Below, in pieces: positions 32,890-39,467 of a DNA stretch of 53,137 bases. Source of the DNA: an uncultured Clostridia bacterium (GTDB taxonomy: Bacteria; Bacillota; Clostridia; Christensenellales; Aristaeellaceae); NCBI GenBank assembly GCA_934643825.1, contig CAKUCW010000017.1:1-53137 (forward strand), in the 5' to 3' direction. The notes beneath the pieces were generated by a model that worked only from the letters and a program-made list of their open reading frames with translations, ran no database searches and had not been told where the DNA came from. Every line of letters begins with the position of its first letter. The stretch's first letter is position 1. A program made the translations under genes and the position numbers.

Positions 32890-33040
32890 CCGGTCGGAAC
32901 CTGAGGTTCCGACACCTCCCGCTTCATTGACCGCAATGCGGTCAATGGGAGGATAAATCGGAGCGGCGACAGAACGCCGCGAAGCGAAGAAAGGGTGCAG
33001 GGAACGTGTTCCCTGCCGGGGAGTGGGGCAGCGCCCCAAG
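32890..33040 (+). repeat. Family B hairpin-string repeat inside the pyr operon
   Basis: Four hairpins in a row: GTCGGAACC/GGTTCCGAC (32893-32913), CATTGACCGC/GCGGTCAATG (32925-32947), then ACGCCGCGAAGCGAAGA (32974-32990), GCAGGGAAC/GTTCCCTGC (32997-33016) and TGGGGC/GCCCCA (33024-33038). No T-run follows, so read-through to pyrF is expected. The order of modules equals that of the 35.8-kb copy, with different stem sequences. Confidence 0.75.
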
Positions 33041-33056
33041 AAAGGAAGCCTTTTAT

Positions 33057-33995
33057 ATGAATATCATGGAACGACTGGCTCAGAGAATCTCTGAACTCAA
33101 GAACCCGACCGTCGCGGGACTCGATACCCGCATCGAATACCTGCCGGAGAGCTTCGTCGCGGAGGTTCTGCCGGAAGGCATCCGCTCCTTTGAGGACGCG
33201 GCGAAGGCGGTCTATGCCTATAACGTGCGACTGATTGACGCGCTGTATGACATCGTGCCGGCGGTCAAGGTGCAGGTTGCGTACTACGAAATGTATGGAC
33301 CGGCGGGCATGGAGGTCTATGAAAAGACCATCCGCTATGCGCAGGAAAAGGGTCTGATCGTCATGGCGGACGTGAAGCGCAACGACATCGGCGCGACCGC
33401 TGCCTGCTATGCCAACGCCTATATCGGCAAGACCGATATGCCCGACGGCGCTCAGAAGGCGTTCGGCGCGGATATCGCGACCATTAACCCCTACCTCGGC
33501 GTGGACGGCGTCAAGCCGTTTGCCGATGCCTGCCGCGACAACGGCACGGGCGTGTTCGTGCTGGTTAAGACGAGCAACCCGTCCTCCGGTCAGCTTCAGG
33601 ATCTGCGCTTTGAGGATGGACGCACGCTGTATCAGGCGGTTGCGGATCTGGTCGAAGAGTGGGGCGAGGAAACGCGTGGCGAGACCGGCTATTCCGCTGT
33701 CGGCGCGGTCGTCGGCGCAACCTATCCGCAGCAGGGCGTTGAGCTTCGCGCACGCATGCCGCATGCCTTCTTCCTCGTGCCGGGCTACGGCGCACAGGGC
33801 GCAAAGGGCACGGATATCGCGGGCTGCTTCGACGCGAACGGCAACGGCGCGATCGTCAATGCGTCCCGCTCCATCCTCTGCGCGTGGAAGAAGCGCGAGG
33901 GTGTGGCGTTTGACGCCGCCGCACGCGACGAGGCGCTGCGCATGAAGGAAGACCTTTGCTCCAGCCTGAAGGCGGTCGGCAAGGAAATCAAGTAA
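33057..33995 (+). CDS. pyrF: Orotidine-5-phosphate decarboxylase
   Basis: A 312-residue decarboxylase of the longer PyrF class (about 270-310 residues). ATG 33057 is chosen with AGGAAG nine bases upstream. Motifs: NPTVAGLDTRIEYLP, the catalytic LIVMADVKRNDIGATAACYA (K-D-x-x-x-x-D type: DVKRNDIG), then INPYLGVDG, VLVKTSNPSSGQLQ, VGAVVGATYP and FLVPGYGAQG. It makes UMP from OMP. It follows the family B insert, and pyrK starts 21 bases after its stop. Confidence 0.95.
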   Translation: MNIMERLAQRISELKNPTVAGLDTRIEYLPESFVAEVLPEGIRSFEDAAKAVYAYNVRLIDALYDIVPAVKVQVAYYEMYGPAGMEVYEKTIRYAQEKGLIVMADVKRNDIGATAACYANAYIGKTDMPDGAQKAFGADIATINPYLGVDGVKPFADACRDNGTGVFVLVKTSNPSSGQLQDLRFEDGRTLYQAVADLVEEWGEETRGETGYSAVGAVVGATYPQQGVELRARMPHAFFLVPGYGAQGAKGTDIAGCFDANGNGAIVNASRSILCAWKKREGVAFDAAARDEALRMKEDLCSSLKAVGKEIK

Positions 33996-34016
33996 GCGGA
34001 GCGGGGAGGAAGAGCC

Positions 34017-34787
34017 ATGCTGGAAACAAACGCACGCGTGCTGTCCTGCGAAAGGATGGCACAGGAGCTTGTCCGCATCGTGCTGCATGCGCCGGAAATC
34101 GCGGCACAGGCGAAGGCGGGACAGTTCATTCATATGCTCGTACCGGACAGCGCACATGTTTTGCGCCGTCCCATCAGCCTGATGGCGTTTGATGCTCAGG
34201 TGGGTACGCTGACGCTGGCGATACAGCCCAAGGGCGCGGGTACGCAGATGATCTGCGCCTGCAAGCCGGAGGAGAGCATTCGCGTGCTGGGCCCGCTGGG
34301 TACGGGCTTTGACGCGGGAGACGCGGCATGCGTGTATTTTGTCGGCGGCGGCGTGGGCGTTGCGCCGATTTGCGGGGCGATGGACGCTTTTGCGACGGCG
34401 GAAAGCCGAGCATTCTTTGGTTTCCGCACGGCGGCGCATGCCTATGGCATGACGCAGGCACCCTGCACAGTGACGGCGGTCAGCGATGACGGCTCTCTGG
34501 GCGAACGTGCGCTGGTCACCAAGCCGCTCGAACAGGCGATTCTTGAAAAGCGCCCCGATCTGGTGATGGCGTGCGGCCCCGCGCCGATGCTGGCGGCGGT
34601 GCAGGCGCTTTGCGAAAAGTACGCGCTTCCCTGCCAGATTTCGCTGGAGGAACGCATGGGCTGCGGCATCGGCGCCTGCCTGGGCTGCAATGTGAAGATC
34701 AAGACGGCGGACGGCGGCTGGTGCTATAAGCGCGTATGCAAAGACGGCCCGGTGTTTGACGCGAAGGAGGTGTGTCTGAATGGCTGA
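34017..34787 (+). CDS. pyrK: Dihydroorotate dehydrogenase electron-transfer subunit PyrK
   Basis: A 256-residue FAD/[2Fe-2S] protein of the ferredoxin-reductase fold. The FAD site is LRRPISLMAFD (R-x-x-S); the NAD site is VYFVGGGVGVAPICGAM. The iron-sulfur cysteines are in MGCGIGACLGCNVK and the distal one in YKRVCKDGPVF (C-x4-C-x2-C...C, as in Lactococcus PyrK). It passes electrons from PyrD to NAD+. The stop overlaps the pyrD start by eight bases, as usual for the obligate PyrDB-PyrK complex. Confidence 0.95.
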   Translation: MLETNARVLSCERMAQELVRIVLHAPEIAAQAKAGQFIHMLVPDSAHVLRRPISLMAFDAQVGTLTLAIQPKGAGTQMICACKPEESIRVLGPLGTGFDAGDAACVYFVGGGVGVAPICGAMDAFATAESRAFFGFRTAAHAYGMTQAPCTVTAVSDDGSLGERALVTKPLEQAILEKRPDLVMACGPAPMLAAVQALCEKYALPCQISLEERMGCGIGACLGCNVKIKTADGGWCYKRVCKDGPVFDAKEVCLNG

Positions 34788-35691
34788 TTTGTCCCTCGAG
34801 CTTTGCGGCGTCAAGTTGAAAAACCCGATTATCGCCGCAAGCGGCACGTTCGGGTTCGGACGCGAATATGACGAGCTGTATGATATCGGTCAGCTGGGCG
34901 GTATCTCCGTCAAGGGCTTGAGCCTCAAGCCGCGCACGGGCAACCCGCCTTCCCGCATTGCGGAAACGCCGAGCGGCATGCTCAACAGCGTCGGACTTCA
35001 AAACCCCGGCGTGGACAGCTTTGTGGAAAACGATCTGCCGTGGCTGCTTGAAAAGGATGTCGCGGTGATCGCGAATATCACCGGCACGAGCATCGATGAA
35101 TATGTGCAGATGGCGGAGCGGCTCGCGCCGACCGGCGTGCATATGCTGGAAATGAATATCTCCTGCCCGAACGTCCATGAGGGCGGCGTGGCTTTCGGCG
35201 TGAAGCCGGAAAGCGTCTATCAGATCACTAAGGCGGTGAAGGCGGCGGCACGTCAGCCGCTCATCGTCAAGCTGACGCCGAATGTTTCGGATATCACCGA
35301 AAATGCGCTGGCGGCGCAGGAAGCGGGCGCGGACGCAATCTCCATGATCAACACGCTGACGGGTATCGCGGTGGATGTGCGCCGCAGAAAGATGATTCTG
35401 GCGAATAACACGGGCGGCTTGTCCGGCCCCGCGGTGCGTCCGGTCGCGCTGCGCATGGTTTGGCAGAGCGCACAGAAGGTGCATATTCCGATTATCGGCA
35501 TGGGCGGCATTGAAACCGGCGAGGACGCGGCGGCGTTCATGCTCTGCGGCGCACAGGCGGTTATGGTCGGCACGGCGAACTTCACCGATCCGTTTGCCTG
35601 CCCGCGCATCATTCGGGAGCTGAACGATTACTGCGACGCACAAAAGGTGCAGAATGCGCAGGAGCTGGTCGGAACGCTGAAAGCGTACTAA
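34780..35691 (+). CDS. pyrD: Dihydroorotate dehydrogenase catalytic subunit, class 1B
   Basis: A 303-residue FMN enzyme that oxidises dihydroorotate to orotate. Class 1B features: LKNPIIAASGTFGFG, SVKGLSLKPRTGNPPSR, MLNSVGLQNPGVD, EMNISCPNVHEGG (Cys as catalytic base), VKLTPNVSD, NTLTGIAVDVR, and IIGMGGIETGEDAAAFM. It follows pyrK and works with it. Last pyr gene here; pyrE and carAB are not in the window. Confidence 0.96.
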   Translation: MADLSLELCGVKLKNPIIAASGTFGFGREYDELYDIGQLGGISVKGLSLKPRTGNPPSRIAETPSGMLNSVGLQNPGVDSFVENDLPWLLEKDVAVIANITGTSIDEYVQMAERLAPTGVHMLEMNISCPNVHEGGVAFGVKPESVYQITKAVKAAARQPLIVKLTPNVSDITENALAAQEAGADAISMINTLTGIAVDVRRRKMILANNTGGLSGPAVRPVALRMVWQSAQKVHIPIIGMGGIETGEDAAAFMLCGAQAVMVGTANFTDPFACPRIIRELNDYCDAQKVQNAQELVGTLKAY

Positions 35692-35779
35692 ACCGAAAAT
35701 GGAATTAAACGGCAAACATCATGTGAGCAAGGGCGGACTTCGTTCTAACTTGTGATGGAAAATCTGGTTTCTTTTACAT

Positions 35780-35896
35780 TTTCTTCATTTATCGCATTGC
35801 GATAAATGGATGATGACTTGATTTAAGCCGCCGCGAAGCGAAGATGGGAGTCTGAGGGATATTATCCCTCAGGCAGGTTTGGGCGGCAGCCCAACG
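35780..35896 (+). repeat. Family B hairpin-string repeat after pyrD
   Basis: CATTTATCGC/GCGATAAATG (35786-35808), GCCGCCGCGAAGCGAAGA (35827-35844), CTGAGGGAT/ATCCCTCAG (35852-35872) and TTGGGC/GCCCAA (35879-35894). The module order equals 32925-33038, but each stem differs on both arms. Confidence 0.75.
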
Positions 35897-35942
35897 CGGC
35901 TCTTATACGGCTTTAGAGGTTGTTTAATACCCGTCCCGTTTT

Positions 35943-36014
35943 AAAAATCCCTCTCTGTTTCCCTGAAACTCTCTTTGACTGAAAGAGGGAGAAGGAAGCG
36001 GAGAGGGATTTTCT
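35943..36014 (+). terminator. Long imperfect hairpin, probable end of the pyr transcript
   Basis: AAAATCCCTCTC pairs with GAGAGGGATTTT, continuing inward through TTTCC/GGAA and CTCTTT/AAAGAG, a ~70-nt foldback. T-rich sequence follows (TTTTCTGGTTTT). It could also be a small decayed inverted-repeat element. Confidence 0.5.
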
Positions 36015-36061
36015 GGTTTTGGAAGAAGTGTGTCGAGTCCGAAATAAACAGTTTTATTAAT

Positions 36062-36244
36062 GTATAGGAAATTGCGTAAAATCGCCCGCGTGAGCAAAGC
36101 TTTGATGCGTGACAGACTTTGGCGGAAGTGAACGCGGGCTCAGCCCGCTTTTTTAACGTATAGGAAATTGCGTAAAATCGCCCGCGTGAGCAAAGCTTTG
36201 ATGTGTGGCGGACTTTGGCGGAAGTGAATGCGGGCTCAGCCCGC
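36062..36244. repeat. Family A repeat array, two units
   Basis: Two units of 96-bp period start at 36064 and 36160: GGAAATTGCGTAAAATCGCC, CGCGTGAGCAAAGCTTTGATG, GGCGGAAGTGAA, and the closing hairpin GCGGGCTCAGCCCGC with a T-run on the plus strand. The last unit ends on the stop codon of the minus-strand hydrolase gene. It separates convergent pyrD and hydrolase genes. Confidence 0.8.
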
Positions 36245-37219
36245 TTACTTTCCTGCGCTTCCGCTTAAAAAGCCGATGACCGTCGGAACGTAGTCTTTCA
36301 AAACGGCATCGCAGGACATGTAGATTTCGTGCTTGGCGTCAAATGCTTTCAGCTGTGCGCCGGGAATCTGGCTGACAAACGTGTTCTGCTCCGGCAGACG
36401 GACAACGGTGTCGCGGCTTGCCTGACAGAGCAGGAGAGGCGTCTTGATGGCGCGGTCTTTCTCCTTGTCGAGCAGCACCTTGGTTACGCCGATGGCTTCC
36501 TTGACCCAGCCGTAGGTCGGTGCGCTGTTTTGCAGATGGGCGTTGTGGATGCGCTTTTGCTCGTAGTAATCAAACCGCGCATGGCTCGTGGAGAACGAGC
36601 TTTCAAAGGTTTCGCTTGTCGGGTCGAAAGGCTTGCCGATGAATGCCATCTCCTTGGATTTGCCCAGTGCGCACATGACGTTGGCGATTGCCGCGCCGAC
36701 AAACTGCGGGAACGGTGCGCTGGAAGGGGCGATCATCGGTGCGGTCAGCACGGCACGCGCAAACATCTCCGGATGGAGCTGAAGCATCATGCCGCCGATT
36801 GCGCCGCCCATGGAGTGCGCATACAGACAGACGGGAAGCGCTTGGGTTCGGGGCAGAACGACGCGCTGCATGAAGGCTTCCAGATCCTGAACGTAATCGG
36901 CAAAATGATCGACATGCGTCAGATAGGTTTCTTTGAACTGACGCGCACTCCTGCCGTGTCCGCGATGGTCGATGGCATAGACGTTGAAACCGGACTGAAG
37001 GAAATACCACGTCATTTCGCGGAATTTTTCGCCCGACTCCGTATAACCGTGCAGGATGACGACCGCACGCGTGGCGGTCGGCTGCTCATACAGCTCAGCA
37101 TGGAGCGAGCCGCCGTCGGAAAGCGGCATGGAAAGCTCTTCACGCAGGGCGGCGAGCTGCGGCTCGACGACGTTTTCCATCGTCTGGCGATAATGAGTTT
37201 CGGAAATCAGGCTGAACAT
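36245..37219 (-). CDS. Alpha/beta hydrolase, lysophospholipase/monoacylglycerol-lipase type
   Basis: A 324-residue enzyme of the PldB/MGL group. Oxyanion strand: AVVILHGYTESGEKFREM (~53-70); the family motif AIDHRGHGRSARQFKE; nucleophile elbow VCLYAHSMGGAIGGMM (Ser ~140); the acid Asp is in LLLCQASRDTVVRLPEQ; His in FDAKHEIYMSCD. It probably cleaves acyl chains from lysolipids or monoglycerides. ATG 37219 has AGGAGG upstream, and that site lies in one arm of a large inverted repeat (37229-37276). It stands alone, 197 bases past the small membrane protein gene on the same strand. Confidence 0.88.
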   Translation of the reverse strand: MFSLISETHYRQTMENVVEPQLAALREELSMPLSDGGSLHAELYEQPTATRAVVILHGYTESGEKFREMTWYFLQSGFNVYAIDHRGHGRSARQFKETYLTHVDHFADYVQDLEAFMQRVVLPRTQALPVCLYAHSMGGAIGGMMLQLHPEMFARAVLTAPMIAPSSAPFPQFVGAAIANVMCALGKSKEMAFIGKPFDPTSETFESSFSTSHARFDYYEQKRIHNAHLQNSAPTYGWVKEAIGVTKVLLDKEKDRAIKTPLLLCQASRDTVVRLPEQNTFVSQIPGAQLKAFDAKHEIYMSCDAVLKDYVPTVIGFLSGSAGK

Positions 37220-37228
37220 AGCAAAAAA

Positions 37229-37283
37229 CCTCCTGCCGGTTGGTGATATTCTGATTATATCAGAACCGGCGGGAGGAATACAA
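37229..37283 (-). promoter_or_regulatory. Promoter of hydrolase gene within an SD-masking inverted repeat
   Basis: On the minus strand, TTGTAT (37278-37283) and TATAAT (37254-37259) with an 18-bp spacer. The -10 box lies at the centre of TCTGATATAATCAGA, which itself sits inside a larger inverted repeat (37264-37276 with 37229-37241, 12 of 13 pairs) whose distal arm contains the AGGAGG of the hydrolase gene. Confidence 0.55.
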
Positions 37284-37416
37284 GGGACAAAGAAGAAGCG
37301 GTGTCCCAGAAGGGGCGATGCCCTTTTGCGAGAGGAAAGCGCGGATGAATTTCGGGTGCATGCAGGATTCTATTCTGCTCCAAAGCCGTTTCAGCCAAGG
37401 GGAAAATAAGCGAATC

Positions 37417-37848
37417 TTAAAGCTGCTTATCGTAGATTTTGGCGGCGATGAATTTGGCGGCGGCGCAGACAATGCACAGCCCTGACGTTAAATACATATA
37501 AAACGTATCGCCGCGAATCACCGCCGCAAGTGCGACGACAATCAGAGAGAAGATGGCGGCGAACGCCAACACATTCTGCGCTTTGCCGGCAATCAGCTGA
37601 CCGCGCTCATCCGAAGCGGCGAGGTCGCTGTCCTTGGCACGTTTTTCGCCGACAATGCGTGCCCAAATCATGATGGATGCGGCAATAACGGCGAGCGAAG
37701 CGCCAAGACCGGAGATGAAACCGGCGATGCGCGAAAGCGTATGGGCGTCTTCGCTGACGAGGCACGCCATCAGGACGCCGCCAAAGACCAGAACCAAGCC
37801 GCTGATGAGCATCAGGGGCATATGCTTTCTTTCTAAAACACATTTCAT
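37417..37848 (-). CDS. Small membrane protein, DUF2178-like
   Basis: A 143-residue protein with four hydrophobic segments in two pairs (about 10-30, 42-63, 92-110, 114-133). The pairs are joined by a charged loop EKRAKDSDLAASDERGQLIAGKA; the D-E-R-x-x-x-I-x-x-K-A pattern is characteristic of DUF2178-type proteins. These small membrane proteins are very often encoded directly after a 65-70 residue XRE regulator, as here (27 bases after it). AAAGGAGG precedes ATG 37848. Function of the pair is not established. Confidence 0.7.
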   Translation of the reverse strand: MKCVLERKHMPLMLISGLVLVFGGVLMACLVSEDAHTLSRIAGFISGLGASLAVIAASIMIWARIVGEKRAKDSDLAASDERGQLIAGKAQNVLAFAAIFSLIVVALAAVIRGDTFYMYLTSGLCIVCAAAKFIAAKIYDKQL

Positions 37849-37875
37849 CGTGATATCCTCCTTTTACAAGCCGAG

Positions 37876-38082
37876 TTACGCCTGCGCTTCATCGCTGTCA
37901 TCAAAGAGCTCCTCGATGGACAGACCGAAGTAGCGCGAGAGTTTGAAAGCCAGCGCCAGAGAGGGGTTGTACTTTCCCTTTTCCAGCGAGATGACGGTTT
38001 GGCGGGAAACGCCCAGCGCCTGCGCCAAATCCTCCTGACGAATGCCGCGCTGTTTGCGAAGCTCTTCCAAATGATTGATCAC
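37876..38082 (-). CDS. Small XRE-family transcriptional regulator
   Basis: A 68-residue repressor that is essentially one helix-turn-helix domain: LEELRKQRGIRQEDLAQALG, VSRQTVISLEKGKYNPSLALA, FKLSRYFGLSIEELF. It starts with GTG 38082, with AAAGGAG upstream. The promoter is at 38127-38155 and a near-perfect inverted repeat (GTAAAGC-aa-GCTTTAC) lies just after it, probably its own operator. It is first of a two-gene unit with the DUF2178-like protein. Confidence 0.9.
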   Translation of the reverse strand: MINHLEELRKQRGIRQEDLAQALGVSRQTVISLEKGKYNPSLALAFKLSRYFGLSIEELFDDSDEAQA

Positions 38083-38104
38083 GGGAGAAACTCCTTTCTA
38101 AAAA

Positions 38105-38155
38105 GTAAAGCTTGCTTTACATGCATAGGATATCACCAAGGGGTTAAAATGTCAA
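38105..38155 (-). promoter_or_regulatory. XRE promoter and operator
   Basis: On the minus strand TTGACA (38150-38155), 17-bp spacer, TATCCT (38127-38132), followed by the inverted repeat GTAAAGC-GCTTTAC (38105-38120) at the expected start of transcription: suits autorepression. Confidence 0.8.
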
Positions 38156-38264
38156 GGACACTTTACGTTAAATTTGGGGAAATGTGTGATCGAAAATATA
38201 GGCCCGGCGTGGGCGGATGGTTTTCTGCACCGATAAGGTTACGAATTTCTTTGTGATAGAAAAG

Positions 38265-38294
38265 AAAACCGCCCGAAAGCGCGGGACGGTTTTG
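38265..38294 (-). terminator. Terminator of the YbjN-like gene
   Basis: AAAACCG-CCCG paired with CGGG-CGGTTTT; the minus strand continues CTTTTC. Confidence 0.75.
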
Positions 38295-38348
38295 AAAGAA
38301 ACTTGAGCCGTTTGACGTCGTAACAGGGAAAGAAGGATACTTGCCCTC

Positions 38349-38831
38349 TTACTGCTTCGGCTGGGAACTGGCGGCTGCTGCAAACGCCTCACGCGGAGAT
38401 TTGAAGCCGAACAGCACTTCGACCAGACCGTCGCCGAAGCGTTCGATCATGATGAACGGAAGCATGATCGCCAGACGCGCCGCGGCGGGATCTACATCGC
38501 CTGCGCCGACGTGAACATACGTCTTGAAGCGGATTTCGCCGGTTTCCATGTTCAGCTCAAAGTTGCCGTTGCGCATATTAAAATTGACACGCGTCAGATA
38601 TTCCGCGACGGCGAGACGGTTGCCTTCGTCCGCGGCGAGGGGAATCGTCGTCAGCGTGGAGAAATTGTCCTCACGGACGAGGATGACCATCTGTGCGCTT
38701 TGAAGGCGGCAGCGCAGTTTCAGCCGGGTGGCAAAAATAGCGCAGTTCGCCTTCTCTTCAAAGCTGGCGTTGACGTTCATGGAAGCAAAGACTTCGCGGA
38801 GCCTGTCCGCAATCTGCTGAGAATAAGCCAT
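38349..38831 (-). CDS. YbjN-like protein (type III secretion chaperone fold)
   Basis: A 160-residue cytoplasmic protein. ATG 38831 has GGAGG at a nine-base distance; the longer frame upstream has no ribosome site. Layout: N-terminal helix (QQIADRLREVFASM), five strands with MVILVREDNFSTLTTIPL, helix RLAVAEYLTRVNFNMRNG, strands FELNMETGEIRFKTYV, then helices with DPAAARLAIMLPFIMIERFGDG. The L-N-x-x-M/L-R-x-G-x-F-x-x-x-x-x-x-G-x-x-R-F-x-x-x pattern is the YbjN core. Such proteins probably act as chaperones or adaptors; the partner is unknown. Single gene. Confidence 0.75.
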   Translation of the reverse strand: MAYSQQIADRLREVFASMNVNASFEEKANCAIFATRLKLRCRLQSAQMVILVREDNFSTLTTIPLAADEGNRLAVAEYLTRVNFNMRNGNFELNMETGEIRFKTYVHVGAGDVDPAAARLAIMLPFIMIERFGDGLVEVLFGFKSPREAFAAAASSQPKQ

Positions 38832-39086
38832 GGGTAAAAACCTCCGTTGTTTTGAAATGAAAAATGCACGGGCGGGGTTCGCGCAAAAGCTGTCAGTCCA
38901 AAGCGGATCGGAATGAAAAGAAGCAGCGAAGCTTACCCCGCCTTTAGGTCGATTCAATCGTTTCAATTAGTATAACCCGAAAAAAGGAGAAATGTCAAAT
39001 TCCATGCGAATGTGGCGGAAAATTCGACTGACTTTCATAAATGCGGTGATTTTTGCAAAAAACGAAAATAAATTGCAAAATAAATC

Positions 39087-39115
39087 TTGACAGCTGCATT
39101 TGGCGGGGTTATAAT
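39087..39115 (+). promoter_or_regulatory. Promoter of the aspS2-gatCAB operon
   Basis: TTGACA (39087-39092) and TATAAT (39110-39115), 17-bp spacer, directly ahead of the T-box leader. Confidence 0.92.
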
Positions 39116-39121
39116 GCACAC

Positions 39122-39399
39122 CATAATTGAAACGGCGATGAAAGAGACGAGTATCCCGCGTTTTCAGACAGAGAGGCATGGTCACCGGCTGAGAGCCATG
39201 CGAAGAAACCCCGCGGGCAGAAAGAACACTCCCGAGCCGGTACGCCAAAGCGAAAAGCCCAGGCGTATCCGAGTTATCCGCGTTAAGGATCAGAGGGGCT
39301 GTCGGATGATTGTCGCAGGCAGCAACTTGGGTGGTACCGCGGGGTACGTTATGTATGTTCCCGTCCCGAGCAGAACGATTCTGTTCGGGGCGTTTTTTA
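39122..39399 (+). promoter_or_regulatory. T-box riboswitch, specifier AAC (overlapping GAA)
   Basis: Stem I is closed by GAGT (about 39142) with ACTC (39228-39231); the specifier loop just before ACTC reads AGAAC, giving AAC (Asn) at 39225-39227 and overlapping GAA (Glu) at 39224-39226. The antiterminator carries the T-box core TTGGGTGGTACCGCGG (39327-39342), whose TGGT would pair with the tRNA NCCA end (G-U with a G discriminator, as in the tRNA-Asn here). A strong terminator follows, CCCGA-CAGA with TCTG-TCGGG and TTTTTT (39363-39398). Uncharged tRNA would allow read-through into aspS2. Confidence 0.92.
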
Positions 39400-39467
39400 T
39401 TATCCGAAATCGCTCCGAACAGCCGGAACAGATTGGCGATGAGCCGATGAGAAAGGAAGGCTGACCT

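Noticed and set aside
36062..36244. CRISPR-like tandem repeats here and at 48521-48802
   Set aside because: Units are 95-96 bp and contiguous, with no unique spacers between short repeats, and no cas genes are present; treated as intergenic repeat arrays.
39359..39400. Independent terminator of the YbjN-like gene region or small RNA
   Set aside because: The hairpin belongs to the T-box terminator: it directly follows the T-box core and precedes aspS2.
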